Shown: positions 32,584 to 38,436 of the stretch, piece by piece | Layout of the letters: each line of letters opens with the position of its first letter | How positions within the stretch are numbered: the first letter of the stretch is position 1 | Source: Promethearchaeota archaeon | Lineage (GTDB): Archaea; Asgardarchaeota; Lokiarchaeia; Sigyniarchaeales; SOKP01 | Direction: 5' to 3' | Length of the DNA stretch: 38,436 bases | Assembly: GCA_004524535.1 (NCBI GenBank) | Contig: SDNY01000023.1 | Coordinates: forward strand, 1 to 38,436 | Program-made: the position numbers and the translations under genes | The notes under the pieces: generated by a model | What the model saw: the letters and a program-made list of their open reading frames with translations, nothing else | Told to the model about the DNA's origin: nothing | Databases searched by the model: none

Positions 32584-33003
32584 TCAGATAGGTTCTCGTA
32601 TTAAATAATAAACATTATCCGAATCGCAATTAATACACTTAACTTTTTTATCTCTAGATGCGGATCTATCCTCCCATTCACTATCGCAATCCGCACATCC
32701 ATACCCAATGAAAGTTATTTTATAATCAACCTCCCCGCCGAATACCTTAATAGTTTTTCCTTCAATTAAAGCTTGAGTAACTTTTTGATGAGTTCTTTCT
32801 ATGATACGAGAAAATGTTGGTTGACTTATTCCCATCCATTCGGATGCCTGTTCCTGATTCAAATTCATATAATGTTTAAGGCGAAGAGCTTCAAATTCTG
32901 CTACAGTTAGAATAATATTTGCTTCCGTTGATGGGCTCTCGCGAGAGAAATAAAAATTATTTGGTGGTTGACCAACCCATCTGCGACGAATTCTTCTTCC
33001 CAT
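32584..33003 (-). CDS. DUF134 predicted DNA-binding protein
   Basis: This is a 139-residue protein with the family start MGRRIRRRWVGQPP, a sigma-70-region-4-like helix-turn-helix at 34-82 (LTVAEFEALRLKHY, LNQEQASEWMGISQPTFSRI), and a C-terminal CxxC pair set (Cys103, Cys106, Cys123, Cys126) likely binding zinc. DUF134 genes are regularly found beside NifX-like and MinD-like genes, so it may regulate them. It lies between the MinD operon and the His-tailed NifX gene. It is, with the DtxR-like protein, a candidate binder of the palindromes. Confidence 0.87.
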   Translation of the reverse strand: MGRRIRRRWVGQPPNNFYFSRESPSTEANIILTVAEFEALRLKHYMNLNQEQASEWMGISQPTFSRIIERTHQKVTQALIEGKTIKVFGGEVDYKITFIGYGCADCDSEWEDRSASRDKKVKCINCDSDNVYYLIREPI

Positions 33004-33132
33004 TTCGAATCAACTAGCAAGTTTTGAATGAAAAATATTTATAATATTATCATAAAAAAAAATTTCTCAAGATCTATAGAATTTTAATTTTTTTAGGGGA
33101 ATTAATTAAGTTTGATTAATGAGTTATTTCTT

Positions 33133-33540
33133 TTAATGATGATGATGATGATCATCATCTATATCATCAGCGTCAGTATGGATTTTTTCTACTCCAAAAC
33201 CCTTACCTATACCAGGAGAACATAAACTCTCTCCGCCTTCTAGTGTCCCATTTAATATTCTTTCAATAACATCATCAATAGAGCCAACAACCCCTACAAT
33301 TACTTCAATCCCATATTGGTTAAAAAATTGGACTGCTCGAGGTCCCATTCCCCCAGCAATCATAAAATTCGCACCTTGTTGACTTACAAATTGGGGGATA
33401 CTTCCTACGGAATGCCCTGGATTGGGAAGTACTTCTTTTTTAACTACTTTATTATCTTCAATTGTAACAAAAAGAAACTCTGGAGCTCTTCCAAAATGTG
33501 CACAAACTTTTCCCGATTCCATACTAATAGCTATTTTCAA
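33133..33540 (-). CDS. NifX / orange-protein-like protein with acidic, five-His C-terminus
   Basis: This is a NifX-like domain protein: KIAISMESGKVCAHFGRAPEF, PNPGHSVGSIPQF and MIAGGMGPRAVQFF are the hallmarks. It ends DADDIDDDHHHHH, a natural acidic and histidine tail likely to bind metal. The frame is open to an ATG at 33573, but I prefer the TTG at 33540: AGGTG lies 10 bases upstream, the same arrangement as DUF5320 gene 2, and the protein then begins with the domain's first strand (135 residues). The promoter holds a palindromic operator over the expected transcription start. It is 129 bases upstream of DUF134, same direction. Confidence 0.85.
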   Translation of the reverse strand: MKIAISMESGKVCAHFGRAPEFLFVTIEDNKVVKKEVLPNPGHSVGSIPQFVSQQGANFMIAGGMGPRAVQFFNQYGIEVIVGVVGSIDDVIERILNGTLEGGESLCSPGIGKGFGVEKIHTDADDIDDDHHHHH

Positions 33541-33606
33541 TTTTATTATACACCTATTTATTTTTATATTCATATTTTAAGAATAAATTCAAGCATTTAA
33601 ATTTTA

Positions 33607-33620
33607 TGAATAATTATTCA
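33607..33620. promoter_or_regulatory. palindromic operator before the His-tailed NifX-like gene
   Basis: TGAATAATTATTCA, perfect palindrome. On the minus strand a TATA-like box (within 33631-33644, TTTTTATATAAAAA) precedes it at a distance that places the transcription start near 33612, inside the palindrome. This is the clearest case for repression by steric block. Confidence 0.75.
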
Positions 33621-33630
33621 TAAATAAACC

Positions 33631-33644
33631 TTTTTATATAAAAA
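33631..33644 (-). promoter_or_regulatory. TATA-like box for the His-tailed NifX-like gene
   Basis: TTTTTATATAAAAA, symmetrical, about 25 bases before the palindrome centre in the direction of the minus-strand gene. One of the few TATA candidates in this AT-rich region that is flanked by G/C-containing sequence. Confidence 0.45.
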
Positions 33645-33710
33645 GCTGGAATTCCTTTTTTACTGTAATTATATATTTTAAATAAATGTTATCCTTATAA
33701 TTTAGAATTC

Positions 33711-33920
33711 TTAATAATGAAGATTTTTCTTAATTTCTCCGTTAGGAAGCATATTATCAGGATGGTATTCACCATTTTCTTCCATTTGGTATCGAATACA
33801 TTCTTTATTTCCAATTAAGCAATAATCTTCAACCCATTTTGAATCGAGTTTTCCATGATCCACAAAATACTTGATTGGACAGACCATATACCATTTACAT
33901 ATTCTTTTTTTATTTGTCAA
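33711..33920 (-). CDS. small four-cysteine protein (69 aa), family seen in anaerobes
   Basis: This 69-residue protein starts MTNKKRICKWYMVCPIKYF and has Cys8, Cys14, Cys34 and Cys41, then YQMEENGEYHPDNMLPNG. I recall similar short proteins in other anaerobic prokaryotes under uninformative names, but do not know a function. Four cysteines could hold a cluster or zinc. It is divergent from the gene at 34181, with unusual GC-containing palindromes between them. Confidence 0.7.
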   Translation of the reverse strand: MTNKKRICKWYMVCPIKYFVDHGKLDSKWVEDYCLIGNKECIRYQMEENGEYHPDNMLPNGEIKKNLHY

Positions 33921-34018
33921 GTTGTAAATTTGATCCTCATTCTAATTTAATAATAATTGAAAATTAATAATTACCGATTAAATAAATTTTTTATTTTATT
34001 AAGATATATTGAATTCTA

Positions 34019-34053
34019 TCCGATGTATTGGACTTTATCCGAATGATGTTCGA
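34019..34053. promoter_or_regulatory. tandem imperfect palindromes (TCCGAT..ATTGGA and CCGAATGATGTTCG)
   Basis: TCCGATGTATTGGA (34019-34032) and TCCGAATGATGTTCGA (34038-34053) are adjacent imperfect inverted repeats, both beginning with TATCCGA. They lie 5 bases before a TATA-like TTTAAATA (34058-34065). A related CGAATATTATTCG lies at 34132-34144. They resemble, but do not equal, the TGAAT-N4-ATTCA sites. Confidence 0.4.
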
Positions 34054-34131
34054 TAGATTTAAATATGATAATTCATACATATATTATGGAAGATGAGTTA
34101 AAATATTTTAAATAAGAAAAAAAAATAAAAC

Positions 34132-34144
34132 CGAATATTATTCG
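34132..34144. promoter_or_regulatory. inverted repeat CGAAT-N3-ATTCG in the leader of the gene at 34181
   Basis: CGAATATTATTCG has five-base arms. It is placed about 40 bases downstream of the predicted transcription start and 36 bases before the chosen start codon. It is a candidate third copy of the GC-type operator. Confidence 0.35.
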
Positions 34145-34180
34145 AATTATAATTAAAAAAAAAATTGAGGTGATATGGAT

Positions 34181-34462
34181 ATGATTGAAGCAAAAGTAAA
34201 TCTCGAAAAAAGAGATGATTTTGAATCAAAAATTAGGATTGAAGCATATAATCTAATGAATGCATGTTACCCCTACGATGTATTGTGTTGGGAACTCGCT
34301 GAATTTATACTACTTTATCAAAAAGGGCATGGAAAATATTCCGAACACGATCTTAGTAAGAAAAAAGAGATGATTTTTGATATTTCCCCTACTTATGAAC
34401 AAATCTGCTTACTAATTAGTACATATAAATGCTACCTTACGCAAGAACATCGTTATCCATAA
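34181..34462 (+). CDS. small hypothetical protein (93 aa)
   Basis: I do not recognise it. The frame opens at an ATG at 34175, but GAGGTGA (34167-34173) ends only one base before that; the ATG at 34181 is 7 bases after it and is the better start. The protein is soluble and mainly helical, with three cysteines (in NACYP, VLCWEL and TYKCYL) and an aromatic-rich centre. It is followed after 26 bases by a universal stress protein gene, so probably co-transcribed. The GC-type palindromes before it suggest its own regulator. Confidence 0.65.
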   Translation: MIEAKVNLEKRDDFESKIRIEAYNLMNACYPYDVLCWELAEFILLYQKGHGKYSEHDLSKKKEMIFDISPTYEQICLLISTYKCYLTQEHRYP

Positions 34463-34488
34463 TTAATAAAAAATAATTAATATTAGAG

Positions 34489-34959
34489 GTGATTATTATT
34501 TATAAAAAAATATTACTCGGATTAGATGGATCCGAAAATTCTAATAGAGCAGCTAAGAAAGTGATTGAGCTTCAGAAAAAATGGAATTGTAATGTTGTTA
34601 TATTTCATTCGATTAAACATCCTAAGAAAATTTTTCTATATCCATTAGTACTGACAGCATCTTTTGGCTCATGTTATACAACTGAAATAAACTTCCTAAC
34701 TGAGTATGAAAAAGAAGCTAAGAAGATATTGAGAGACAATAAAAAAATATTTGACGAAGCACAAGTACCAGTTGAAAGTCGACTAATTAAAGATGAAAAT
34801 CCTGAAGATTATATCGAAAGAGTGGTAAAAGAAGAAGGATTTGATTTAGTCGTAGTAGGTATTAAAGGAGTCCATTCTAAATTAAGGCAAATCATTACGG
34901 GATCAGTAGCTCAAAAAGTGATTAAACACACTCCTTGTGATGTTTTAATCGTCAAATAA
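34489..34959 (+). CDS. universal stress protein (UspA family)
   Basis: The conserved Usp start is YKKILLGLDGSENS and the ATP-binding motif G-x2-G...GS is VVGIKGVHS...ITGSVAQ near the end, followed by CDVLIVK. The formal start is GTG at 34489, but this GTG is part of the ribosome-binding sequence GAGGTGA (34486-34492). The family normally begins with Met directly before YKK; that codon is ATT at 34498, 5 bases after the purine stretch, so a non-canonical ATT start is possible. Usps bind ATP or signal under stress; the specific role is unknown. Confidence 0.88.
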   Translation: MIIIYKKILLGLDGSENSNRAAKKVIELQKKWNCNVVIFHSIKHPKKIFLYPLVLTASFGSCYTTEINFLTEYEKEAKKILRDNKKIFDEAQVPVESRLIKDENPEDYIERVVKEEGFDLVVVGIKGVHSKLRQIITGSVAQKVIKHTPCDVLIVK

Positions 34960-35000
34960 TAATATTATATCTATTGAAAATTCATGAGGTTAAAAGATTA

Positions 35001-35159
35001 ATGTCTAAAAGTAAAAAATATATCTCTCAAGAGCTCTCAAAAATAATAAGAGATACCAAAAATCTTAATGAAAGAGTAAAAACTATACCACACCTATATA
35101 AAATTTATGAAGTTCCAGATGCAAAGATTTTACATAAAAAACGTAGAGAAGGGGATTAA
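35001..35159 (+). CDS. small basic hypothetical protein (52 aa)
   Basis: This is a Lys/Arg-rich helical protein beginning MSKSKKYISQELSKI, with no recognised domain. The frame opens at a TTG at 34974, but ATG 35001 lies 9 bases after GAGGTT and is preferred. It stands 41 bases behind the Usp gene and 75 bases before the second Mrp gene. It may be a genuine small gene because it has a ribosome site and fills the gap, but the evidence is thin. Confidence 0.5.
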   Translation: MSKSKKYISQELSKIIRDTKNLNERVKTIPHLYKIYEVPDAKILHKKRREGD

Positions 35160-35234
35160 TACTTTATAGATTTATTTAGTTTATTTAAAAATTATTAGTA
35201 TATTAGCAAATTCAACAAAAAGGAGGTTAAAATT

Positions 35235-36080
35235 ATGTCAAAAAGTGAAATGGAAGAAAAAATAAACAAGACGGATAAAATAGTAGATAAAATTCATAAA
35301 AATATGGCAAAAATTAAGCATAAGATTGTTGTGATCTCTGGAAAGGGAGGTGTTGGAAAAACTACAGTCGCTGTCAATCTCGCTGCAGCTCTAGCAAATG
35401 AAGGGCAGAAAGTTGGAATTCTAGATGTTGACATTACGGGTCCTAATGTAGCTAAAATGTTGGGAATTAGCCCTGAATTGAAACCTTGGGCAGATCCAAA
35501 ATCAAAGAAAATCTTTCCAGTTGATGGACCCTTAAATTTAAAGGTGTTGAGCATGGCACTTCTAACTAAAAATCCAGACTTACCCGTGATATGGAGGGGT
35601 CCAATGAAAATGAATGCTCTAAGACAGTTTTTAGGAGAGGTTGTATGGGGTGAACTCGATTATTTAGTATGTGATTTACCACCTGGTACTTCCGATGAAG
35701 TCTTAGATATATTGCAATTAATTCCAGACGAGACTGTAGTAGTAGTTTCAACACCTCAAGATGTAGCTATAATGGATGCTCGAAAAACAATTAAAATGAC
35801 GCAAATAATGAAAAGAAATCTCTTGGGAATCGTTGAAAATATGTCGGTATTTAAATGTCCAAAATGCGGCGAACTTATCGAAATTTTTGGAAGTGGTGGT
35901 GGAGAAAAGGCAGCGAAGGATTTTGGAATTAGAATGCTTGGAAAGATCCCTTTTGAAAAAGAAATAGGAAAACAAGGAGATCTAGGCCTACCATTTATCT
36001 TCAGATACCCAAATTCCGAGAGTTCGAAAGCTTTTAAATCTATAGTGAAAAAGATACGTGATATTAATGAGAAAAATTAA
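35235..36080 (+). CDS. mrp: Mrp/NBP35-type Fe-S carrier ATPase (copy 2)
   Basis: This 281-residue ATPase is closely similar to the protein at 28955: P-loop GKGGVGKTT (36-44), the cluster cysteines Cys208-x2-Cys211 (KCPKC), PPGTSDE and RYPNSESSKAF. A strong ribosome-binding sequence AGGAGGT (35221-35227) precedes the ATG by 7 bases. Its stop overlaps the start of the IscU-like gene. It forms with that gene and the polyferredoxin an operon that repeats the mrp-iscU order of the first locus. The N-terminal 25 residues diverge from copy 1. Confidence 0.93.
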   Translation: MSKSEMEEKINKTDKIVDKIHKNMAKIKHKIVVISGKGGVGKTTVAVNLAAALANEGQKVGILDVDITGPNVAKMLGISPELKPWADPKSKKIFPVDGPLNLKVLSMALLTKNPDLPVIWRGPMKMNALRQFLGEVVWGELDYLVCDLPPGTSDEVLDILQLIPDETVVVVSTPQDVAIMDARKTIKMTQIMKRNLLGIVENMSVFKCPKCGELIEIFGSGGGEKAAKDFGIRMLGKIPFEKEIGKQGDLGLPFIFRYPNSESSKAFKSIVKKIRDINEKN

Positions 36081-36495
36081 ACAAAAAAAAGTTGAAAAAG
36101 AACTCTCAGAATATAATAAGTATATAATAGAATTATTTCACAATCCTAAGAATCTTGGCAAACCCAAGAAAGCCGATATTAGCGTATCTCAATCATATAC
36201 CGGACCATGTGGAGATACAATGCAGTTCTTTTTAAAAATTAATGATAATATAATCGAAAAGGCCAATTTTATCGCAGATGGTTGTGCTGCTTCTGTTACG
36301 ACAGCCAGCCAAACAACAATTCTCATTGAAGGTAAATCTTTAGATTTTGCAGAAAAATTAAAAGCAGAAGATATTGACGAAGCGTTGAAAGGCTTACCGG
36401 AAGATCATAAACATTGCGCAGAATTATCAATAAAAACTTTAAAATGGGCAATAAAAAAATATAAAGATAAAAGATTATTGGATATTTATGAATAA
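36067..36495 (+). CDS. IscU/NifU-N-like Fe-S cluster scaffold (copy 2)
   Basis: This is a 142-residue scaffold with the three cluster cysteines Cys48 (GPCGDT), Cys73 (DGCAAS) and Cys117 (HKHCAE), aligned to those of copy 1 at 28448. I chose the ATG at 36067 over the GTG at 36058. It overlaps the Mrp gene by 14 bases. The polyferredoxin gene starts 2 bases after its stop, so the three are one operon. DGCAASVTTAS replaces DGCGATVAAGS of copy 1, a difference around the second ligand. Confidence 0.88.
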   Translation: MRKIKQKKVEKELSEYNKYIIELFHNPKNLGKPKKADISVSQSYTGPCGDTMQFFLKINDNIIEKANFIADGCAASVTTASQTTILIEGKSLDFAEKLKAEDIDEALKGLPEDHKHCAELSIKTLKWAIKKYKDKRLLDIYE

Positions 36496-36497
36496 TA

Positions 36498-36920
36498 ATG
36501 GAAAAATTATTTCCTATAAATATTAATCCGCAGTTATGTATTCGCTGTCAAAAATGTTCCTTTTCCTGTCCTACAAAGGCAATTTTTTTTAGAAATTCCT
36601 TAAGGTATGTAGATTATAATAAATGTAAAGGATGCCTTAAGTGTGTAGACGTTTGCGAACATAATGCTATTGAAGTAATTTCAATGGAAGAAGGACAATT
36701 AGTTAATTTTAAAATTGATAACGAGAGATGTAATCTTTGTAAAAAATGTTTAGAGGATGAATTTTGTTTTCAAAATTTATTTTCTCTTAGTATTGACTCA
36801 GAGATAGGTCAAGAGCTAATTACATTTAATAAAAAAAACATGTATCTCTGTCAAAATTGTTTGAAATGTGTTTCTACTTGTCCTAATAATGCAATAATTC
36901 CGATTATTGCTCTTGAATAA
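36498..36920 (+). CDS. polyferredoxin with four cysteine motifs
   Basis: This 140-residue protein is made of four Fe-S binding motifs: Cys14/17/20/24, Cys43/46/49/53, Cys78/81/84/90 and Cys118/121/124/128. Motifs 1, 2 and 4 are C-x2-C-x2-C-x3-C. Motif 3 is C-x2-C-x2-C-x5-C, without the usual proline, as in the MinD-type ATPase at 31535. It can hold four [4Fe-4S] clusters and pass electrons. It follows the IscU-like gene by 2 bases. Possible roles are electron supply to cluster assembly or client of the Mrp-IscU pair. Confidence 0.88.
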   Translation: MEKLFPININPQLCIRCQKCSFSCPTKAIFFRNSLRYVDYNKCKGCLKCVDVCEHNAIEVISMEEGQLVNFKIDNERCNLCKKCLEDEFCFQNLFSLSIDSEIGQELITFNKKNMYLCQNCLKCVSTCPNNAIIPIIALE

Positions 36921-36976
36921 ATATCATGATTTTTATAAATAAATTTATTTAAGATTAATAAAATATAAGAAGTGTA

Positions 36977-38197
36977 ATGTCTGAAATAGATAAAAATTTA
37001 AAATTTTACAAGCAACCAGTTTTTATAAATCTTTTACTCTTACTTTTCAATACTATTTTTTTTATATTTAAACTAATTTTTGGTATTTTAACAAACAGTT
37101 TAGCAATCCAAGCAGATGCGTTTGACAACATGACTGATATTGTTATCTGTATTACTTCCTTTATTGGGATTTATTTTGCAAAAAAAAAGCCGAATGAAAA
37201 GTTCCCTTATGGATTTTTCAAAATAGAAAATATAATTTCTTTAATAATTTCTTTATTCATTTTTTTCACGGCATATATTATTATTAATCAATCTATTTTA
37301 GATATAATTACTTTCATAAATGGAAATCCAAAAATTGTTGATTTTTCGCTAATAGCTTTTTTTTTTCTAATCATTTCATTGTTAGCTTCCTTAATTTTAG
37401 CATTATATTTGAAATTAATAGCTAAACAAACTAATTCACCGATTATTAAATCAGAAGCACAGGAAAAAATGTTTGATATTTTTATTTCTTTATCTGTACT
37501 TGTTGGATTCATTTTTGTTTTATTAAAAATCTCTATTTTAGATTCAATAATAGGTTTAATTATTGCAATCCTCATAATTAAAGGAGGATATGAGATTTTT
37601 CTTACGTCCACAAAAACATTACTTGATGCTGTTATTGATTTTGATAACAGAACAGAACTTTATAACTTAATTCAAAATACTCCGAAAGTTAAAGAAATTG
37701 AAACTATGGAAATAAGGTCTTATGGCAGGTACATCTTTTTAGAGTTGGAAATCTATTTAAGTAAAAATTTTCCATTATCTCAGATAGATAACTTAAAAAA
37801 TAAGTTAAGTTCCGATATAAAAAAGAAGTTTCCGTCAATATTTAAAATTATAATAATTGTCAAAAGTCAGAAAAAAGAAATTACTATAATTGCTATTCCT
37901 TTAGAAAATAATCGAGGTTTAGATTCGAATCTTTCAAATCATTTTGGAGAAAGTCCCTATTTTGGGATCGTAGAATTTCAAGAAGGAACTCTCTTAAAAT
38001 TTGAGATTATTGTAAATAAATTTGCTCACGAAGAAAAAAGAAAAGGAATATTAGTTTCTGATTGGTTAATCTCTAAAAAAATTGATAAAATTTATTTAAA
38101 AGAACCTCTTAAAAAAGGGCCCTCCTTAATTTTTAATAATAACTTTGTGGATGTTGAGCTCAGTAATTTCAATTATTTAAATGAGATTATTAATTAA
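36977..38197 (+). CDS. cation diffusion facilitator fused to a C-terminal NifX-like domain
   Basis: This 406-residue protein has a CDF transporter at 1-295: about six membrane helices (14-38, 41-67, 86-107, 124-149, 167-185, 186-206) then a cytoplasmic domain. A NifX-like domain follows at about 302-400 (EITIIAIPLE, LSNHFGESPYFGIVEF). The metal site in helix 2 is Asp50-x3-Asp54. In helix 5 Glu163-x3-Asp167 stands where zinc/iron CDFs have His-x3-Asp, so metal choice may be altered. It is 56 bases behind the polyferredoxin. CDF-NifX fusions are known from genome annotation, but I know of no tested function. It could export Fe2+, Mn2+ or another metal sensed by the NifX domain. Confidence 0.88.
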   Translation: MSEIDKNLKFYKQPVFINLLLLLFNTIFFIFKLIFGILTNSLAIQADAFDNMTDIVICITSFIGIYFAKKKPNEKFPYGFFKIENIISLIISLFIFFTAYIIINQSILDIITFINGNPKIVDFSLIAFFFLIISLLASLILALYLKLIAKQTNSPIIKSEAQEKMFDIFISLSVLVGFIFVLLKISILDSIIGLIIAILIIKGGYEIFLTSTKTLLDAVIDFDNRTELYNLIQNTPKVKEIETMEIRSYGRYIFLELEIYLSKNFPLSQIDNLKNKLSSDIKKKFPSIFKIIIIVKSQKKEITIIAIPLENNRGLDSNLSNHFGESPYFGIVEFQEGTLLKFEIIVNKFAHEEKRKGILVSDWLISKKIDKIYLKEPLKKGPSLIFNNNFVDVELSNFNYLNEIIN

Positions 38198-38365
38198 GTT
38201 AAAGAACAACTAAAACCTTTATTCTTTTCTATTTTGAGATATCAAAAGTAAATTCAATTATTCCATACTCAATACTTTTTGATATTATTTTTTATTTTTT
38301 TTTTCCTTGTGTATTTTTTTAGACTATAACCTTTTAATGAAATAGTTCATTTAGGATCTTAATTA

Positions 38366-38436
38366 TTAATGGCTATTCACCCATTCATTAACTTGCTCAT
38401 TTCTTAACTTTGGGTAATCCTTATTTAAGGAATAAT
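38366..38436 (-). CDS. possible 3' end of a gene entering from the right edge
   Basis: The minus strand is open from the window edge to a TAA complement at 38366-38368, encoding about 23 residues that end DYPKLRNEQVNEWVNSH. The composition is protein-like, but the stretch is too short to identify. The gap 38198-38365 before it holds a long T tract near 38290 and no gene. Confidence 0.3.
   Translation of the reverse strand, partial: YSLNKDYPKLRNEQVNEWVNSH

Noticed and set aside
30088-33573. Nitrogen fixation locus, because of NifX/dinitrogenase cofactor-like proteins and IscU/NifU-like scaffolds
   Set aside because: No nifH, nifD, nifK, nifB or nifEN is present. This domain family is widespread in non-fixing anaerobes, and the neighbours match the ORP-type set instead.
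37913-37943. tRNA-like TTCGAATC stretch
   Set aside because: It lies inside the CDF-NifX reading frame and no cloverleaf arms can be built around it. No convincing tRNA was found elsewhere by eye.

Overview
The window is AT-rich (roughly 30% GC by eye), densely coded, and looks like the chromosome of an anaerobic archaeon. Evidence: an archaeal-type deazaguanine (queuosine/archaeosine precursor) gene set, a RibL-type FAD synthetase, a lipoylation cassette of the two-radical-SAM LipS type, oxygen-sensitive Fe-S and radical SAM genes throughout, TATA-like promoter boxes and poly-T gene ends. An Asgard (Lokiarchaeia-like) origin is my best guess, but no marker gene here proves it. I saw no tRNA, rRNA, CRISPR array or complete mobile element.

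Bases 1-9320 start with the 3' end of queC and a small membrane protein on the plus strand. A long minus-strand series follows: hypF, a second hisF, hisF, hisH, a PurF-like protein without the catalytic cysteine, mobA, queE and queD. It mixes hydrogenase maturation, IGP-synthase-type ammonia chemistry, cofactor nucleotidyl transfer and 7-deazaguanine synthesis.

Bases 9470-19135 run mainly on the plus strand: a TIM-barrel isomerase, hypE, hypD, a radical SAM protein of the MSMEG_0568 type, two radical SAM proteins flanking an LplA-family protein (probably a lipoyl synthase LipS1/LipS2 pair with its ligase), and a two-gene ABC exporter. A HepT/MntA toxin-antitoxin pair lies on the opposite strand between hypE and hypD. 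A decayed response-regulator fragment lies at the end of this block.

Bases 19300-38200 form an iron, Fe-S and metal block. It holds feoB, two feoA genes, two DUF5320 Gly/Arg-rich proteins, a DtxR-like regulator, two Mrp ATPases each followed by an IscU-like scaffold, two MinD-type ATPases with inserted ferredoxin domains, two NifX/orange-protein-like proteins, a DUF134 regulator, a four-cluster ferredoxin, and a cation diffusion facilitator fused to a NifX-like domain. The set resembles the Desulfovibrio ORP (orange protein) complex genes, but is expanded and partly duplicated.

The main discovery candidate is a 14-bp palindrome, TGAAT-N4-ATTCA. It occurs eight times, always between genes, in front of the DUF5320 genes, both free-standing NifX-like genes and a small zinc-ribbon gene. 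Three promoters carry two copies spaced 60, 61 and 62 bp apart. This suggests one iron/redox-responsive regulon linking these poorly understood proteins. Candidate regulators (the DtxR-like protein and DUF134) are encoded in the same block.
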